A DNA stretch of 57,289 bases from Clostridium sp. Ade.TY (GCF_000498355.1 NZ_AVSV01000018.1:1-57289); one strand, 5' to 3'. Numbered from the stretch's first letter, positions 27,864 to 38,180 are shown. Translations and numbers: made by a program. The notes: generated by a model not told the origin, from the sequence alone.

Positions 27864-29837
27864 TTATTTTTTTAATTTAGCTATCATATCTCTAAGTTCC
27901 GCTGCTCTTTCAAATTGAAGATTTTTAGATGCATCCATCATTTCATCTGTATACTTCTTAATTAAATCTTCTCTTTCTTTCTTAGTCATCTTTTTAGGTT
28001 GATGTTCTACCTCATACTTAGTTTCTTCTTCGGAAACTTTAGTAGCTTCAATTACGTCTCTTACATCTTTTATTATAGTTTTTGGAACTATATTATGTTC
28101 TTTATTATATTCCTTTTGTATTTCTCTTCTTCTTTCTGTTTCCTTTATAGCTCTCTCCATAGATCCTGTTATTCTATCTGCATACATTATAACTTTACTT
28201 TCTGAATTTCTAGCTGCTCTTCCTATTGTCTGTATAAGTGAAGTTTCCGATCTTAAAAAGCCTTCCTTATCAGCATCTAAGATTGCAACTAAAGCTACTT
28301 CTGGAATATCAAGCCCTTCTCTTAAAAGATTTATTCCAACTAAAACATCATATTTTCCAAGTCTTAAATCCCTTATTATTTTCATTCTTTCTATAGTGTC
28401 TATATCCGAATGCATATAAGTTGTCTTTATACCAAGTTCAGTTAAATACTTAGTTAAATCTTCTGCCATTTTTTTAGTTAATGTTGTTATTAATGTTCTA
28501 AATCCTCGCTTAGTTGTATTTATTATTTCACTATATAAATCATCTATTTGTCCATTTACTGGTTTAATAATAATTTCTGGATCTAGAAGCCCTGTAGGTC
28601 TTATTATTTGCTCTGCAACAACCTTTGAATGTTCTTCTTCATACTTTGCAGGTGTAGCACTAACAAATACAACTTGATTTATTTTCTTTTCAAATTCTTC
28701 AAATTTCAATGGTCTATTATCATATGCACATGGAAGTCTAAATCCATATTCAACTAATGAATCCTTTCTTGATCTATCTCCTGCATACATTGCTCTAACC
28801 TGTGGAAGTGTTACATGACTTTCATCAATAAACATTAAGTAATCATCCTTTGGAAAATAATCTAATAATGTTTTGGGTGGAGTTCCTGGTGCTCTTCCAT
28901 CTAATATTCTTGAATAATTTTCTATTCCGCTACAATATCCCATTTCTCTTATCATTTCTATATCAAAGTTAGTTCTTTGTCTAAGTCTTTGAGCTTCAAG
29001 AAGTTTATCTTGAGAATTAAGTTCTTTAAGTCTATCCTCAAGCTCTTCCTCTATTCTATTTATAGATCTATCTAAAACTTCTTTTGATGCAGCAAAGTGA
29101 GATGCAGGATAAATCTGAGCATGATTTCTCTCTCCTAATATTTTTCCTGTAAGAACATCAAATTCTCTTATTCTATCAATCTCATCACCAAAAAATTCTA
29201 CTCTTATTCCTTTGCTTGAAGATGATGCTGGAATAATATCTAAAGAATCACCTCTAACTCTAAATGTTCCTCTAGAAAAATCAACATCATTTCTTTCATA
29301 TTGAATTTCTATAAGTTTTTTTATTACTTCATCCCTATCTTTTACCATACCTTGTCTAAGACTTATAGTAAGCTTTTTATATTCATCTGGATTACCTAGA
29401 CCATATATGCAAGATACTGACGCAACTATTATTACATCTTTTCTTTCAAATAATGCTGATGTTGCTGAATGTCTAAGCTTATCTATTTCATCATTTATAG
29501 ATGCATCTTTTTCAATAAACGTATCTGTTTGAGGTACATAAGCTTCTGGCTGATAATAATCATAATAAGAAACAAAATATTCAACTATACTATCTGGGAA
29601 AAACTCTTTAAATTCTGAACAAAGCTGTGCTGCTAATGTTTTATTATGTGCTAAAACTATTGTAGGTTTTTGAACTCTTTCTATTATATTTGCCATAGTA
29701 AAAGTTTTACCTGAACCTGTAACCCCCAAAAGTGTTTGAAACTCATTTCCCTCTTCAATAGATTCAACTAATTTATCTATTGCTTTAGGTTGATCTCCCA
29801 TAGGCTTAAACTTTGATTTTATTTTAAATTCCCCCAT
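27864..29837 (-). CDS. uvrB: Excinuclease ABC subunit B
   Basis: UvrB is the helicase-like core of nucleotide excision repair (657 residues). Walker A is [14 protein letters not shown] near residue 38, the beta-hairpin that inserts into DNA contains [11 protein letters not shown] near residue 93, the DExH-type motif is FIDESH, and helicase motif VI is [13 protein letters not shown]-terminal UVR domain ([14 protein letters not shown]) binds UvrC. It follows the MinJ-like PDZ gene by 20 bases and is probably the last gene of the ftsEX-ctpA-PDZ-uvrB operon, which ends in a strong terminator. Confidence 0.97.
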   Translation of the reverse strand: MGEFKIKSKFKPMGDQPKAIDKLVESIEEGNEFQTLLGVTGSGKTFTMANIIERVQKPTIVLAHNKTLAAQLCSEFKEFFPDSIVEYFVSYYDYYQPEAYVPQTDTFIEKDASINDEIDKLRHSATSALFERKDVIIVASVSCIYGLGNPDEYKKLTISLRQGMVKDRDEVIKKLIEIQYERNDVDFSRGTFRVRGDSLDIIPASSSSKGIRVEFFGDEIDRIREFDVLTGKILGERNHAQIYPASHFAASKEVLDRSINRIEEELEDRLKELNSQDKLLEAQRLRQRTNFDIEMIREMGYCSGIENYSRILDGRAPGTPPKTLLDYFPKDDYLMFIDESHVTLPQVRAMYAGDRSRKDSLVEYGFRLPCAYDNRPLKFEEFEKKINQVVFVSATPAKYEEEHSKVVAEQIIRPTGLLDPEIIIKPVNGQIDDLYSEIINTTKRGFRTLITTLTKKMAEDLTKYLTELGIKTTYMHSDIDTIERMKIIRDLRLGKYDVLVGINLLREGLDIPEVALVAILDADKEGFLRSETSLIQTIGRAARNSESKVIMYADRITGSMERAIKETERRREIQKEYNKEHNIVPKTIIKDVRDVIEATKVSEEETKYEVEHQPKKMTKKEREDLIKKYTDEMMDASKNLQFERAAELRDMIAKLKK

Positions 29838-29857
29838 AACTTCACCTCATCTCAATT

Positions 29858-31123
29858 TTATTTATTTTTTAACTTTTGAATCATTTCTAATATTTTTTCT
29901 TTTGTTAAATCTACTTTTTTATTTTCCTCTATAGTTTTTGGTACAAGTAATATTCCAGGTTTTTTACCTTTTTCAAATACTACAACCTTTTTCTTTCCAT
30001 TTCCATCTATTAATTCTAACTCTATATTCATATAATTATTCGTAATTGCTGTATATATTTCTTTTTCATTTAATACTTTATTACCATTTAAACTTATTAT
30101 TTTATCTCCTGCTTGAACTCCAACATTATATCCTCTTGAAAAAGGAACAACATCTAAAACACATATCCCTATATCATCACTAAAAAATATAGGTTCTCTT
30201 TTCTCTTCTCTTTTTCTCTCAACTCTAAATATTAAATCATAAATTAAAGGGGTTAGGACTACTGCTATTATTTCCATAGCTAGTCCAAATTTTGTTAATA
30301 ATGAAATACCAATGATTATAATTCCGTATAACAATGTATATAATCCAATTAATCTACTTTTTGCTTTTTTAGTTTTAGTAAAAGTAGTCGCATTATAATT
30401 TACTAATGTGAAAAACGGAACCATTGCTAAAGCTGATGTTTTTATTAACTCAAGTATACTACTTGAATTTAATAAAGGCCACCATGATGGAGTGTTTATA
30501 ATCTCTTGAGCATTATAACTATCTCCACTTAATTTTACAGCTATAAATATTGCAATAGGTAACATCCAATTTCTACTTAATACATATCCTCCAATAATTT
30601 TACCTTCTTTTTTAGAGAATACAGCCATTGATCCTTTGCTTCCATCAAATATAATTAAAAATCCCTTTAATATGTATATGACTCCTATAAGTGATATTAA
30701 GGAAGTAATATTTATTCTAAATAAATTAATATCACGTCCTCCAATATTAAAATATGTAAATACTATGCTTAAAACTCCAAAGATAGCTGCTAAATATGGA
30801 AGTTTTATTATTTTGCCTCTAAAAAATATAGCCAAAATAGTCAAGCTAAATATTATTTCTATACCCGAACCATCTTTAAATGTTATTCCTAATATACTTA
30901 TTAATATACTTGCAAGAAATCCAGCAACTAAACCTAATGTTAATTGTGATAATGTTAATTCTAAGGGAGAATTAATATTCTCCCCTATAATCATCTTTTG
31001 CATAAAAGTTAACTTCTTATTTTTCACATAAAACAATATGGTTATAGCAATTAAAAATATTATAAATAATGGGTCTACAAAAATATATGCTACTGATTTT
31101 ATTGCGTTTAAAATTACGTCCAT
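29858..31123 (-). CDS. Polytopic membrane protein with C-terminal PDZ domain (MinJ-like)
   Basis: This 421-residue protein has about eight membrane helices in residues 1-290, then a cytosolic PDZ domain (about 300-385) with VVPFSRGYNVGVQAGDKIIS. It lies directly after ctpA and ftsEX, the same setting as minJ (yvjD) in B. subtilis, where MinJ links DivIVA to MinD at division sites. Size and layout fit that family, but sequence identity to MinJ cannot be measured here. Whether this species has DivIVA/MinCD that would use it is outside the window. It ends 20 bases before uvrB. Confidence 0.75.
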   Translation of the reverse strand: MDVILNAIKSVAYIFVDPLFIIFLIAITILFYVKNKKLTFMQKMIIGENINSPLELTLSQLTLGLVAGFLASILISILGITFKDGSGIEIIFSLTILAIFFRGKIIKLPYLAAIFGVLSIVFTYFNIGGRDINLFRINITSLISLIGVIYILKGFLIIFDGSKGSMAVFSKKEGKIIGGYVLSRNWMLPIAIFIAVKLSGDSYNAQEIINTPSWWPLLNSSSILELIKTSALAMVPFFTLVNYNATTFTKTKKAKSRLIGLYTLLYGIIIIGISLLTKFGLAMEIIAVVLTPLIYDLIFRVERKREEKREPIFFSDDIGICVLDVVPFSRGYNVGVQAGDKIISLNGNKVLNEKEIYTAITNNYMNIELELIDGNGKKKVVVFEKGKKPGILLVPKTIEENKKVDLTKEKILEMIQKLKNK

Positions 31124-31131
31124 TGTTCCTC

Positions 31132-32382
31132 CTATTTATTTATCTTTTGATTTATAACTTCTAATGCTTTTTTAAATTGATTATCCAAATTTCTATTATA
31201 TGGTTTTCCTACTAGTTCTTTAGACAATTTAACATCAATATCAGGTTTTATTCCTTTACCATGAATATTTTCTCCATTTGGAGTATAGTACTTTGATATA
31301 GTTACCTTAAGTGCGCTTCCATCATTAAATTCTACTGGTGCTTGAACTATACCTTTTCCAAAAGTATTAACTCCTACAATGGTTGCAACTTTATAATCTC
31401 TTAAAGCTCCAGTAACAACTTCTGATGCACTTGCACTTCCTTTGTCTACAAGCACAACTAATGGCATTCCTTCTGCTATACCACCTTTTGATACTTCTTC
31501 TGACTTCTTATCGTATTTATCTACTGTATATGTTATTAACTTTCCTTTTGGTATAAATTGTGATGCAACACCAACGGCCTCTGTAAGATATCCACCTGGA
31601 TTTCCTCTTAAATCTAATATTAAGCCCTTCATTCCTTTATCTTTTAATGCTTCAATTTCCTTTTTAAAATCTTCAGTAACTCCAGCATTAAATGATTTTA
31701 TTTGAATATACCCAATATTATTTTCAATCATTTCTCCTTTTACTGAATCAGTTTTAATAACATCTCTTTTTACTTTTACATCAAAGGTATCTTTATTATC
31801 CCTTTTTATAGTTAAAGTTACTTCTTCTTTTTCTTTTCCTGTTATTAGTGATGTAGCTTTATCAACATCATTTCCTACTTGCTCCCCATTTACTGCGATA
31901 ATTATATCATCACTTTTTATTCCTGCTTTATCTGCTGGTGAGCCTTCAATTGGTGCAATTACTGTAACTTTATTATTTTTAACACCAACATAAACCCCAA
32001 TTCCCATATACTCCCCTGAATTTTGCTCTTTAAATTTTTTATATTCATCTTTATTCATATAAATTGTATATGGATCTCCTAGTGAATTTACCATACCCTT
32101 TATAGCACCTTCTACAGCTATGTTATCATTAATTTCTCCATCATAATTTTTTATTAATGCATCCCTAACTTCAAATAATTCTTTGTATTCATCAATATTA
32201 TTAAAATCTTTAAATTCTTTATCTACTTTTGAATTAGTCGTTGCAAGAACTAATCCCTTAGTCGCAAATAAATTTCCTAAGTAAAAACTTCCTAAACATA
32301 AACAAACAACAAAAAGAGCACCTAACACTGTATAGATAATCTTTTTGTTGTTCCTATTGTTCTTCCCTTTATATTGATACAT
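31132..32382 (-). CDS. S41 C-terminal processing protease (CtpA/CtpB type)
   Basis: This is a membrane-anchored serine protease exposed on the cell surface (416 residues). One N-terminal membrane helix (about 15-40) is followed by a substrate-gating PDZ domain (about 105-190, GIGVYVGVKNNKVTVIAP) and the S41 core. The catalytic Ser is in GSASASEVV and the catalytic Lys in VNTFGKGIVQ. In B. subtilis, CtpB cleaves SpoIVFA during sporulation. A GTG two codons upstream is only four bases from AAAGGA; the ATG at 32382 is better spaced. It follows ftsX after a hairpin, in the conserved ftsEX-ctp order. Confidence 0.92.
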   Translation of the reverse strand: MYQYKGKNNRNNKKIIYTVLGALFVVCLCLGSFYLGNLFATKGLVLATTNSKVDKEFKDFNNIDEYKELFEVRDALIKNYDGEINDNIAVEGAIKGMVNSLGDPYTIYMNKDEYKKFKEQNSGEYMGIGVYVGVKNNKVTVIAPIEGSPADKAGIKSDDIIIAVNGEQVGNDVDKATSLITGKEKEEVTLTIKRDNKDTFDVKVKRDVIKTDSVKGEMIENNIGYIQIKSFNAGVTEDFKKEIEALKDKGMKGLILDLRGNPGGYLTEAVGVASQFIPKGKLITYTVDKYDKKSEEVSKGGIAEGMPLVVLVDKGSASASEVVTGALRDYKVATIVGVNTFGKGIVQAPVEFNDGSALKVTISKYYTPNGENIHGKGIKPDIDVKLSKELVGKPYNRNLDNQFKKALEVINQKINK

Positions 32383-32464
32383 AACCACAACATCCTTTCA
32401 CGCTTCTCAAACCATATAATTCAATAGTATAACTTAAATTATAAAATTTTTCCATATTAAACTA

Positions 32465-32494
32465 AACTCAGTAGGAATAAATTCCTACTGAGTT
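32465..32494 (-). terminator. Hairpin between ftsX and ctpA
   Basis: 14-bp perfect stem AACTCAGTAGGAAT/ATTCCTACTGAGTT with a two-base centre. On the minus strand it is followed by UAGUUUAAU. Probably a partial terminator, 34 bases after the ftsX stop. Confidence 0.7.
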
Positions 32495-32527
32495 ATTTTA
32501 ATAATATTTTATTCAATTTTAATAATT

Positions 32528-33421
32528 TTATACTATTAAGAATTTTCTTAATGAAGCATAACTTGATACTCCACCAACTACTAATCCACCTAATCCAAAG
32601 TATAATAATAAATTAGTTGCAACATAACTTACTGGAAGTAGTGATATATATAATACTTTATCAGAAATCCAACTTACAAATCCATTATATGCCAGTACTA
32701 AGAATAGTATAGATAATACTGAACCTATAAGTCCTATTATCATACCTTCAATTATAAATGGCCATCTAATGAACCAGTCAGTAGCTCCAACAAACTTCAT
32801 TATACCAACTTCTCTTCTTCTTGAGTAAACAGTTAACTTTGTTGTGTTCATAATTAAGAATACAGCTACACCTGTTAATATTATAAATAGAACAAAGCCT
32901 AACACTCTAAATGCATTTACTACTTTCGTAATTGTATTTACTATATCTTGTTGATTTCCTATACTCTCAACCCCAGGCATACTTTGAACCGCATCTGCTA
33001 TTGATTTTGCATAACTAGGATCTTTTAATTTTACTATAAATGATGCTGGGAAAGGATTGTTATCTAAATTATATCCTTCTAATAATCCCTTACTATCTTT
33101 AGTGCTTTCTTGGAAATTTTTAAATGCTTGATCTTTTGATTCATATTGTATTTCTTTAACACCTGGAAGCTCATTTAATTTTATTTCAACTTCTCTTTGT
33201 TCAATTAATTTAATATCATCTTTTAAATATACTCTAACATCAACTTTTGATTGTACATCATTAAGAGCTAATCCTACATTCTTACTTATAAGCACGAATA
33301 TACCTAGTACAAAGAATGTAATAAGCACTGTAATAACAGATGCAAAGCAAAGAGTCTTATTTCTTCTTAAGCTTTTAAAGGCATCAGAAATAAAATGATT
33401 TACCGTATTAATCTTCATCAT
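32528..33421 (-). CDS. ftsX: Cell division ABC transporter permease FtsX
   Basis: FtsX is the membrane half of FtsEX, which activates peptidoglycan hydrolases (297 residues). It has four helices: one near residue 25-45, then three in residues 170-290. A large extracellular loop (about 50-165) contains the region that contacts hydrolase partners. The family block YSRRREVGIMKFVGATDWFI occurs near residue 205. Its ATG overlaps the ftsE end by 14 bases, with AGAGG at 8 bases. In clostridia and B. subtilis the partner is often a CwlO-type or NlpC/P60 enzyme; the coiled-coil NlpC/P60 protein at 51757 is a candidate. Confidence 0.95.
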   Translation of the reverse strand: MMKINTVNHFISDAFKSLRRNKTLCFASVITVLITFFVLGIFVLISKNVGLALNDVQSKVDVRVYLKDDIKLIEQREVEIKLNELPGVKEIQYESKDQAFKNFQESTKDSKGLLEGYNLDNNPFPASFIVKLKDPSYAKSIADAVQSMPGVESIGNQQDIVNTITKVVNAFRVLGFVLFIILTGVAVFLIMNTTKLTVYSRRREVGIMKFVGATDWFIRWPFIIEGMIIGLIGSVLSILFLVLAYNGFVSWISDKVLYISLLPVSYVATNLLLYFGLGGLVVGGVSSYASLRKFLIV

Positions 33422-34094
33422 TATACCTACCTCTCTTTTCGTCTCTTACAATTTCACCTTTCTCAATAGCTATAACTCTCTTTTTCATATCATTAACTAT
33501 TTCTTGAGCATGCGTTGCCATAAGAACTGTTGTACCAGCCTTATTGATATCATCTAAAAGTTCCATTATTTCTTTTGCTGTATCTGGGTCAAGGTTTCCT
33601 GTAGGTTCATCAGCAATTAATATTGCTGGATTATTAACTATAGCTCTTGCTAAAGATACTCTTTGTTGCTCACCACCTGATAACTCATGTGGGAACATTT
33701 TATATTTGTGTGATAATCCAACTAATGATAATACCATTGGAACTCTTCTTCTTATTTCTTTTGGTGCTGCTTCAACTACTTTCATAGCAAATGCAACATT
33801 TTCATAAACATTAAGATTAGGTATTAATCTGAAATCTTGGAATACCATTCCTATTTTTCTTCTATAATATGGCGTTTGTTTTCTTTTTATATCTGTTAAA
33901 TTTTGATCTGAAACTATTATTTCTCCTGAACTAGGTTCCACTTCTTTTAATAACATTTTTATAAAAGTTGATTTACCAGCTCCTGATGGACCAACTAGAA
34001 AGACAAATTCACCTGACTCTATTTCTACGTTGACATCTGATAGAGCTTTTACATTATTATCATAAACTTTAGATACGTTTTTAAATTCTATCAT
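33408..34094 (-). CDS. ftsE: Cell division ATP-binding protein FtsE
   Basis: FtsE is the cytosolic ATPase of FtsEX (228 residues). Walker A is GPSGAGKSTF near residue 35, the Q-loop region is MVFQDFRLIPNLNVYENVAF, the signature is LSGGEQQRVSLARA and Walker B is ILIADEPTGNLD. These are typical FtsE features. It heads the operon ftsE-ftsX-ctpA-PDZ-uvrB. AAGGAG lies about 11 bases before the ATG. Confidence 0.96.
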   Translation of the reverse strand: MIEFKNVSKVYDNNVKALSDVNVEIESGEFVFLVGPSGAGKSTFIKMLLKEVEPSSGEIIVSDQNLTDIKRKQTPYYRRKIGMVFQDFRLIPNLNVYENVAFAMKVVEAAPKEIRRRVPMVLSLVGLSHKYKMFPHELSGGEQQRVSLARAIVNNPAILIADEPTGNLDPDTAKEIMELLDDINKAGTTVLMATHAQEIVNDMKKRVIAIEKGEIVRDEKRGRYNDED

Positions 34095-34220
34095 TCTCTA
34101 AACACTCCTTATAAATTGGACTCCTCCATAAACCCCTTGTCCATTATACAGAACCATTATATCACATGTGTCTACCCATATAATATAATATTTTATTAAG
34201 TTTTTTATATTACGATAAAT

Positions 34221-34252
34221 TTCTACAAAATATTTTAATGAAATTTGTAGAA
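34221..34252. repeat. Inverted repeat at the 3' end of the first YitT gene
   Basis: TTCTACAAA (34221-34229) and TTTGTAGAA (34244-34252) pair over a 14-base loop, immediately after the stop codon. It is U-poor on the minus strand, so a weak terminator at best. Confidence 0.4.
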
Positions 34253-35107
34253 CTACGCTTCATTAATATCAGAAAATCCTTCTCCTAAAACTTCATGAAC
34301 TTCTCCAACTGTAATAAATGCTCTCTTATCCACATCTCTTATATGTTTTTTAAGTTTTATAAACTCATTTCTATTTAAAACTGTATATATTATATAGCTT
34401 TCTTTTTTTGAAAATCCACCTACACCTTTTATTGCTGTATAACTTCTTTCAAGCTCTTCTAATATAAACTTACTTATTTTCTCTGTATGCTCACTTATAA
34501 TCATAACTTGTTTACATGAATTAAATCCTTCTATAAATTTATCAACTGATATACCAAGTATTATTACACTTAACATTGAATAAAATCCTAAATCTAATCC
34601 AAATACATATGCACCAGCAAGTGTTATTATAATATCTACTATTAATAGCGCTTTACCAATATCCATATGCATAAACTTATTCATAAGTTTTGCTATTATA
34701 TCAGTTCCACCTGTTGAAGAATTAGCATTAAATACCAATGCCATACCAAAAGCTGATATAAGTGTTCCTATTACTGTAGCAATAACTAAATCATGAGTTA
34801 TTGCAAAGGGATTAAAAAATCTTTCTATAATCCACATTACTGCTGAAAGCATCAAACTTGCATAAACACTTCTTCCACCGAAGTTACCACCTATAAATAA
34901 AAATGCTACTGCAAATAAAATAACATTTATTATTAAAGTTATAATACCAACACCAATGGAAGGTACAAAGTTATTAACTACTATTGCAAATCCAGTAACT
35001 CCTCCAGCCGCTAAATTATTTGGTGCAAAGAAATATTCCACTGATATTGCTACCAAGATTACCCCCAATGTTATTATTGTATAATCTTTAAAAATTCTCT
35101 TTTCCAT
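34253..35107 (-). CDS. YitT family membrane protein (copy A)
   Basis: This 284-residue protein from the chosen start has five membrane helices (YitT_membrane, about 1-165) and a C-terminal DUF2179 domain (about 210-275) with KGVGGFSKKESYIIYTVLNR. The block NSSTGGTDIIAKLMNKFMHM is shared with the next gene. Function is unknown. The ATG at 35107 lies 6 bases after GGGGTG; an upstream GTG overlaps that site. It is a tandem paralogue of the gene at 35180. Confidence 0.87.
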   Translation of the reverse strand: MEKRIFKDYTIITLGVILVAISVEYFFAPNNLAAGGVTGFAIVVNNFVPSIGVGIITLIINVILFAVAFLFIGGNFGGRSVYASLMLSAVMWIIERFFNPFAITHDLVIATVIGTLISAFGMALVFNANSSTGGTDIIAKLMNKFMHMDIGKALLIVDIIITLAGAYVFGLDLGFYSMLSVIILGISVDKFIEGFNSCKQVMIISEHTEKISKFILEELERSYTAIKGVGGFSKKESYIIYTVLNRNEFIKLKKHIRDVDKRAFITVGEVHEVLGEGFSDINEA

Positions 35108-35179
35108 AATTAACACCCCAATTCTTAATAAAATATTTTAATCAATATTTTATTATTAGTTTACCTAAATTTAATTATA

Positions 35180-36025
35180 CTATTCTATGTCACAAAATCC
35201 TTTACCAAGGACATCATGTGCATCATTTACTATTATAAAGGCTTCTTTATCATTATCTTTTATAAATTTTCTAAGTTTCATAAGTTGTGATCTACCAAGT
35301 ACACAATACAATACACTTTTTTCTTTACCAGTGTAACCACCTTCACCTTTAAATATAGTGCATCCTCTGTCAATGTCTTTTATTATGTAATTTTTTAATT
35401 CATCAATTTTTTTAGTAAATATAACTACTTGGTGAGATGTATTTAATCCTGATATAACTTTATCTATAACTATTCCATTTAACAGTACACATATTGCTGC
35501 ATAGATTCCTTTTTCTACCCCAAAAGTTGCAGCACTAAGTATTACTACGATTAAATCTACTATCTGCATTCCTTTTCCCATATCTATGTGAAAAAACTTA
35601 TTTAAAATCTTTGCTATTATATCTGTACCACCTGTTGAAGCATTTTGTGTAAATACAATTCCAAGCCCAGTTCCTAAAAGTATACTTCCAGCAATTGTTG
35701 CAAGCATCGGATTATTTTGTAATCCTACCGGTTTTATAAATTCTTCTGCAAACCAGTTAAAAAATGATAATCCCATAGCTGCATATATAGTTTTCCCTCC
35801 AAAACTACTACCAATTACAATAAATGCTACAACAAAAAGAAATGCATTCATTATAGCCATTAAAATACCTAGATTAGCATTTGGAATATAGTTATTTATA
35901 ACTAAAGCAATACCTGTAACTCCTCCCCCTGTAATATTATTAGGTACATAAAAAAATTGAATAGCTATTGCAACTAAAACTATCCCAAATGTTATAATCC
36001 CATACTCTTTAATTTTCCCCTTCAT
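35180..36025 (-). CDS. YitT family membrane protein (copy B)
   Basis: This 281-residue YitT-family protein has the same layout as its neighbour at 34253: NITGGGVTGIALVINNYIPN near residue 30, TQNASTGGTDIIAKILNKFF near residue 128, and a C-terminal DUF2179 domain with FKGEGGYTGKEKSVLYCVLGR. The two copies are clearly homologous but differ at many positions, so the duplication is old. AGGAGGG lies before the ATG. Function is unknown. Confidence 0.87.
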   Translation of the reverse strand: MKGKIKEYGIITFGIVLVAIAIQFFYVPNNITGGGVTGIALVINNYIPNANLGILMAIMNAFLFVVAFIVIGSSFGGKTIYAAMGLSFFNWFAEEFIKPVGLQNNPMLATIAGSILLGTGLGIVFTQNASTGGTDIIAKILNKFFHIDMGKGMQIVDLIVVILSAATFGVEKGIYAAICVLLNGIVIDKVISGLNTSHQVVIFTKKIDELKNYIIKDIDRGCTIFKGEGGYTGKEKSVLYCVLGRSQLMKLRKFIKDNDKEAFIIVNDAHDVLGKGFCDIE

Positions 36026-36065
36026 ATTACCCTCCTGTTTTAAATATATAATTTTATATAAAAAA

Positions 36066-36093
36066 TAACAGTATAGCCTTCACTATACTGTTA
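36066..36093 (-). terminator. Terminator of the transketolase genes
   Basis: 11-bp stem TAACAGTATAG/CTATACTGTTA with a six-base loop and a U6 run on the minus strand. Confidence 0.88.
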
Positions 36094-36119
36094 TATCATA
36101 AATAAGGTAATTTTTTCTA

Positions 36120-37064
36120 TTATTTTTTTAAACTTATAGCTTTCTTTGCTTTTTCTACTACATTTTTTGCAGTTAGTCCGTATGCTTCTAATAATTCATT
36201 TGGTTTTCCGCTTTCACCAAACTTATCCATAACACCAACTTTTAATACTGGTACTGGATACTCTTCAGCTAATACTTCTGAAACAGCTGAACCTAATCCA
36301 CCAATTACACTGTGTTCTTCTGCTGTTACTATTGCACCAGTTTCTTTAGCTGCTTTTATTAAAAGTTCTGCATCTATAGGCTTTATAGTATGAATATTTA
36401 AAACTCTTGCATTTATTCCTTCATTCTTTAGCATTTCTGCTGCTTCTATAGCAGTATCAACCATTATACCAGTTCCAATTATAGTAACATCATTACCTTC
36501 TTTTAAAGTAACTCCTTTACCAATTTCAAACTTATAATCAGCATTATCATTTATAACATTAACAGCTGCTCTTCCAAGTCTTACATAACAAGGACCATTA
36601 AATTCTGCAACTGCTTTTATTGCAGCTTGTGCTTCTACGTCATCTGATGGATTTATAACAGTCATATTTGGAATACTTCTCATTAATGATAAATCTTCAA
36701 TGGCTTGGTGAGACGCTCCATCTTCTCCAACTGTTAATCCAGCATGAGTTGCACATACTTTAACGTTTAATCTAGGATAACATATTGAGTTTCTTATTTG
36801 CTCAAATGCTCTACCTGCTGCAAACATAGCAAATGTACTAACGAAAGGGATTTTTCCACAAGTTGACATACCTGCTGCTACACCCATCATGTTAGCTTCC
36901 GCTATTCCCATGTTAAAAAATCTTTCTGGTGCAACTGCTTTAAATTCTGCAGTCTTTGTTGATTTTGAAAGGTCAGCATCTAATACAACAACATTTTTGT
37001 TGCTTTCAGCTAAATCTTTTAATGCTCTTCCGTATGATTCTCTTGTTGCGATTTTTTTACTCAT
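36120..37064 (-). CDS. Transketolase, C-terminal subunit
   Basis: This is the beta-type half of a split, TPP-dependent transketolase (314 residues; pyrimidine-binding and C-terminal domains). Conserved features are MGIAEANMMGVAAGM near residue 58, the HAGLTVGEDGASHQ loop, and TAEEHSVIGGLGSAV near residue 255. It works in the non-oxidative pentose phosphate pathway with the subunit encoded just upstream. An in-frame TTG at 37082 overlaps the GGAGGGG ribosome site, so the ATG at 37064 is preferred; it begins one base after the stop of the N-terminal subunit. Confidence 0.92.
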   Translation of the reverse strand: MSKKIATRESYGRALKDLAESNKNVVVLDADLSKSTKTAEFKAVAPERFFNMGIAEANMMGVAAGMSTCGKIPFVSTFAMFAAGRAFEQIRNSICYPRLNVKVCATHAGLTVGEDGASHQAIEDLSLMRSIPNMTVINPSDDVEAQAAIKAVAEFNGPCYVRLGRAAVNVINDNADYKFEIGKGVTLKEGNDVTIIGTGIMVDTAIEAAEMLKNEGINARVLNIHTIKPIDAELLIKAAKETGAIVTAEEHSVIGGLGSAVSEVLAEEYPVPVLKVGVMDKFGESGKPNELLEAYGLTAKNVVEKAKKAISLKK

Positions 37065-37065
37065 A

Positions 37066-37890
37066 TTATTTGTCCCCTCCAATTTCTTCTAAAGCTTTTT
37101 CACATTGTTCTCTGCTTGGAGCTGTTCCATGCCAGCTTGCTTCATTTTCCATAAATGAAACACCTTTTCCTTTTACAGTCTTACATACTATTGCAGTTGG
37201 TTGACCTTTATGATTTTTAGCTTTTTCTATAGCTTCTAATATTTCATCATAATTATGTCCGTCTATTACTAATACATTCCAACCAAATGCTTCAAACTTC
37301 TTATCTATTGGTGAAGGGTTCATTACTTTAGTTATGTCTCCATCTATTTGAAGACCATTAAAATCTATAAATATTGTTAAATTATCTAATTTGTAGTGGG
37401 CTCCTGACATTGCAGCTTCCCATACTTGACCTTCTTCTAATTCTCCATCTCCAAGTAGAGCATATACTCTATAATCTTTGTTATCAACCTTACCTGCTAG
37501 AGCCATTCCAACAGCTGCTGATATACCTTGACCAAGTGATCCAGTTGACATATCTATTCCTGGTAAATCATTCATGTTAGGATGTCCTTGAAGGTTTGAA
37601 CCAAATTTTCTTAAAGTTTTTAATTCATCTGGATTAAAAAATCCTCTTCTTGCTAAAGCACTATATAAAACTGGTGCAGCATGACCTTTTGATAGAACAA
37701 ATCTATCTCTGTTTTCCATTTTAGGATTTTTTGGATCAATATTCATTTCGTTAAAAAATAATGTTGTTACTATATCTGTAGCTGATAATGATCCACCTGG
37801 ATGTCCTGATGCAGATTCAGTTAACATTGATACTATGTCTTTTCTTATAATTTTAGCTGTGTCCATTAGCTCTTGTTTATTCATTTTCAT
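37066..37890 (-). CDS. Transketolase, N-terminal subunit
   Basis: This is the TPP-binding half of the split transketolase (274 residues). It carries SASGHPGGSLSATDI near residue 27, LSKGHAAPVLYSAL near residue 70, and the TPP motif LLGDGELEEGQVWEAA near residue 145 with the later N in IFIDFNGLQID. It pairs with the C-terminal subunit downstream; the two genes are separated by one base. A GGGAGG site precedes the start, where either of two ATG codons (MKM) could be used. Split transketolases are common in clostridia and archaea. Confidence 0.93.
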   Translation of the reverse strand: MKMNKQELMDTAKIIRKDIVSMLTESASGHPGGSLSATDIVTTLFFNEMNIDPKNPKMENRDRFVLSKGHAAPVLYSALARRGFFNPDELKTLRKFGSNLQGHPNMNDLPGIDMSTGSLGQGISAAVGMALAGKVDNKDYRVYALLGDGELEEGQVWEAAMSGAHYKLDNLTIFIDFNGLQIDGDITKVMNPSPIDKKFEAFGWNVLVIDGHNYDEILEAIEKAKNHKGQPTAIVCKTVKGKGVSFMENEASWHGTAPSREQCEKALEEIGGDK

Positions 37891-38116
37891 TTTTTATCCT
37901 CCCAGTATTTAATTTAACATTATATAGATTTAGTTTTCCGCTATTTACGTTTTTTATTTTATCATATATCTTCCACTTTGTATACATAATAATATACACT
38001 ATTTTTAAATAGTATCTCATATTTAACGTTTTAGCATACTCTATTTCTAATAGTATATCCTTTACATTAGTTTTCTTAAATATTTCAACAGTTTAATAGA
38101 TATTATAAAACAATAA

Positions 38117-38148
38117 AAGCTACGCCAATGTAATCATTTGCGTAGCTT
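38117..38148 (-). terminator. Terminator of mazEF
   Basis: 9-bp stem AAGCTACGC/GCGTAGCTT with a 14-base loop; UUUAUUGUUUU follows on the minus strand, 32 bases after the mazF stop. Confidence 0.85.
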
Positions 38149-38180
38149 GTTCATCTTTTATTTAAATTTTATTAATTATT

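Noticed and set aside
37066..37890. Broken or frameshifted transketolase
   Set aside because: Two intact reading frames, each with its own ribosome site and start; split transketolases are normal in clostridia.
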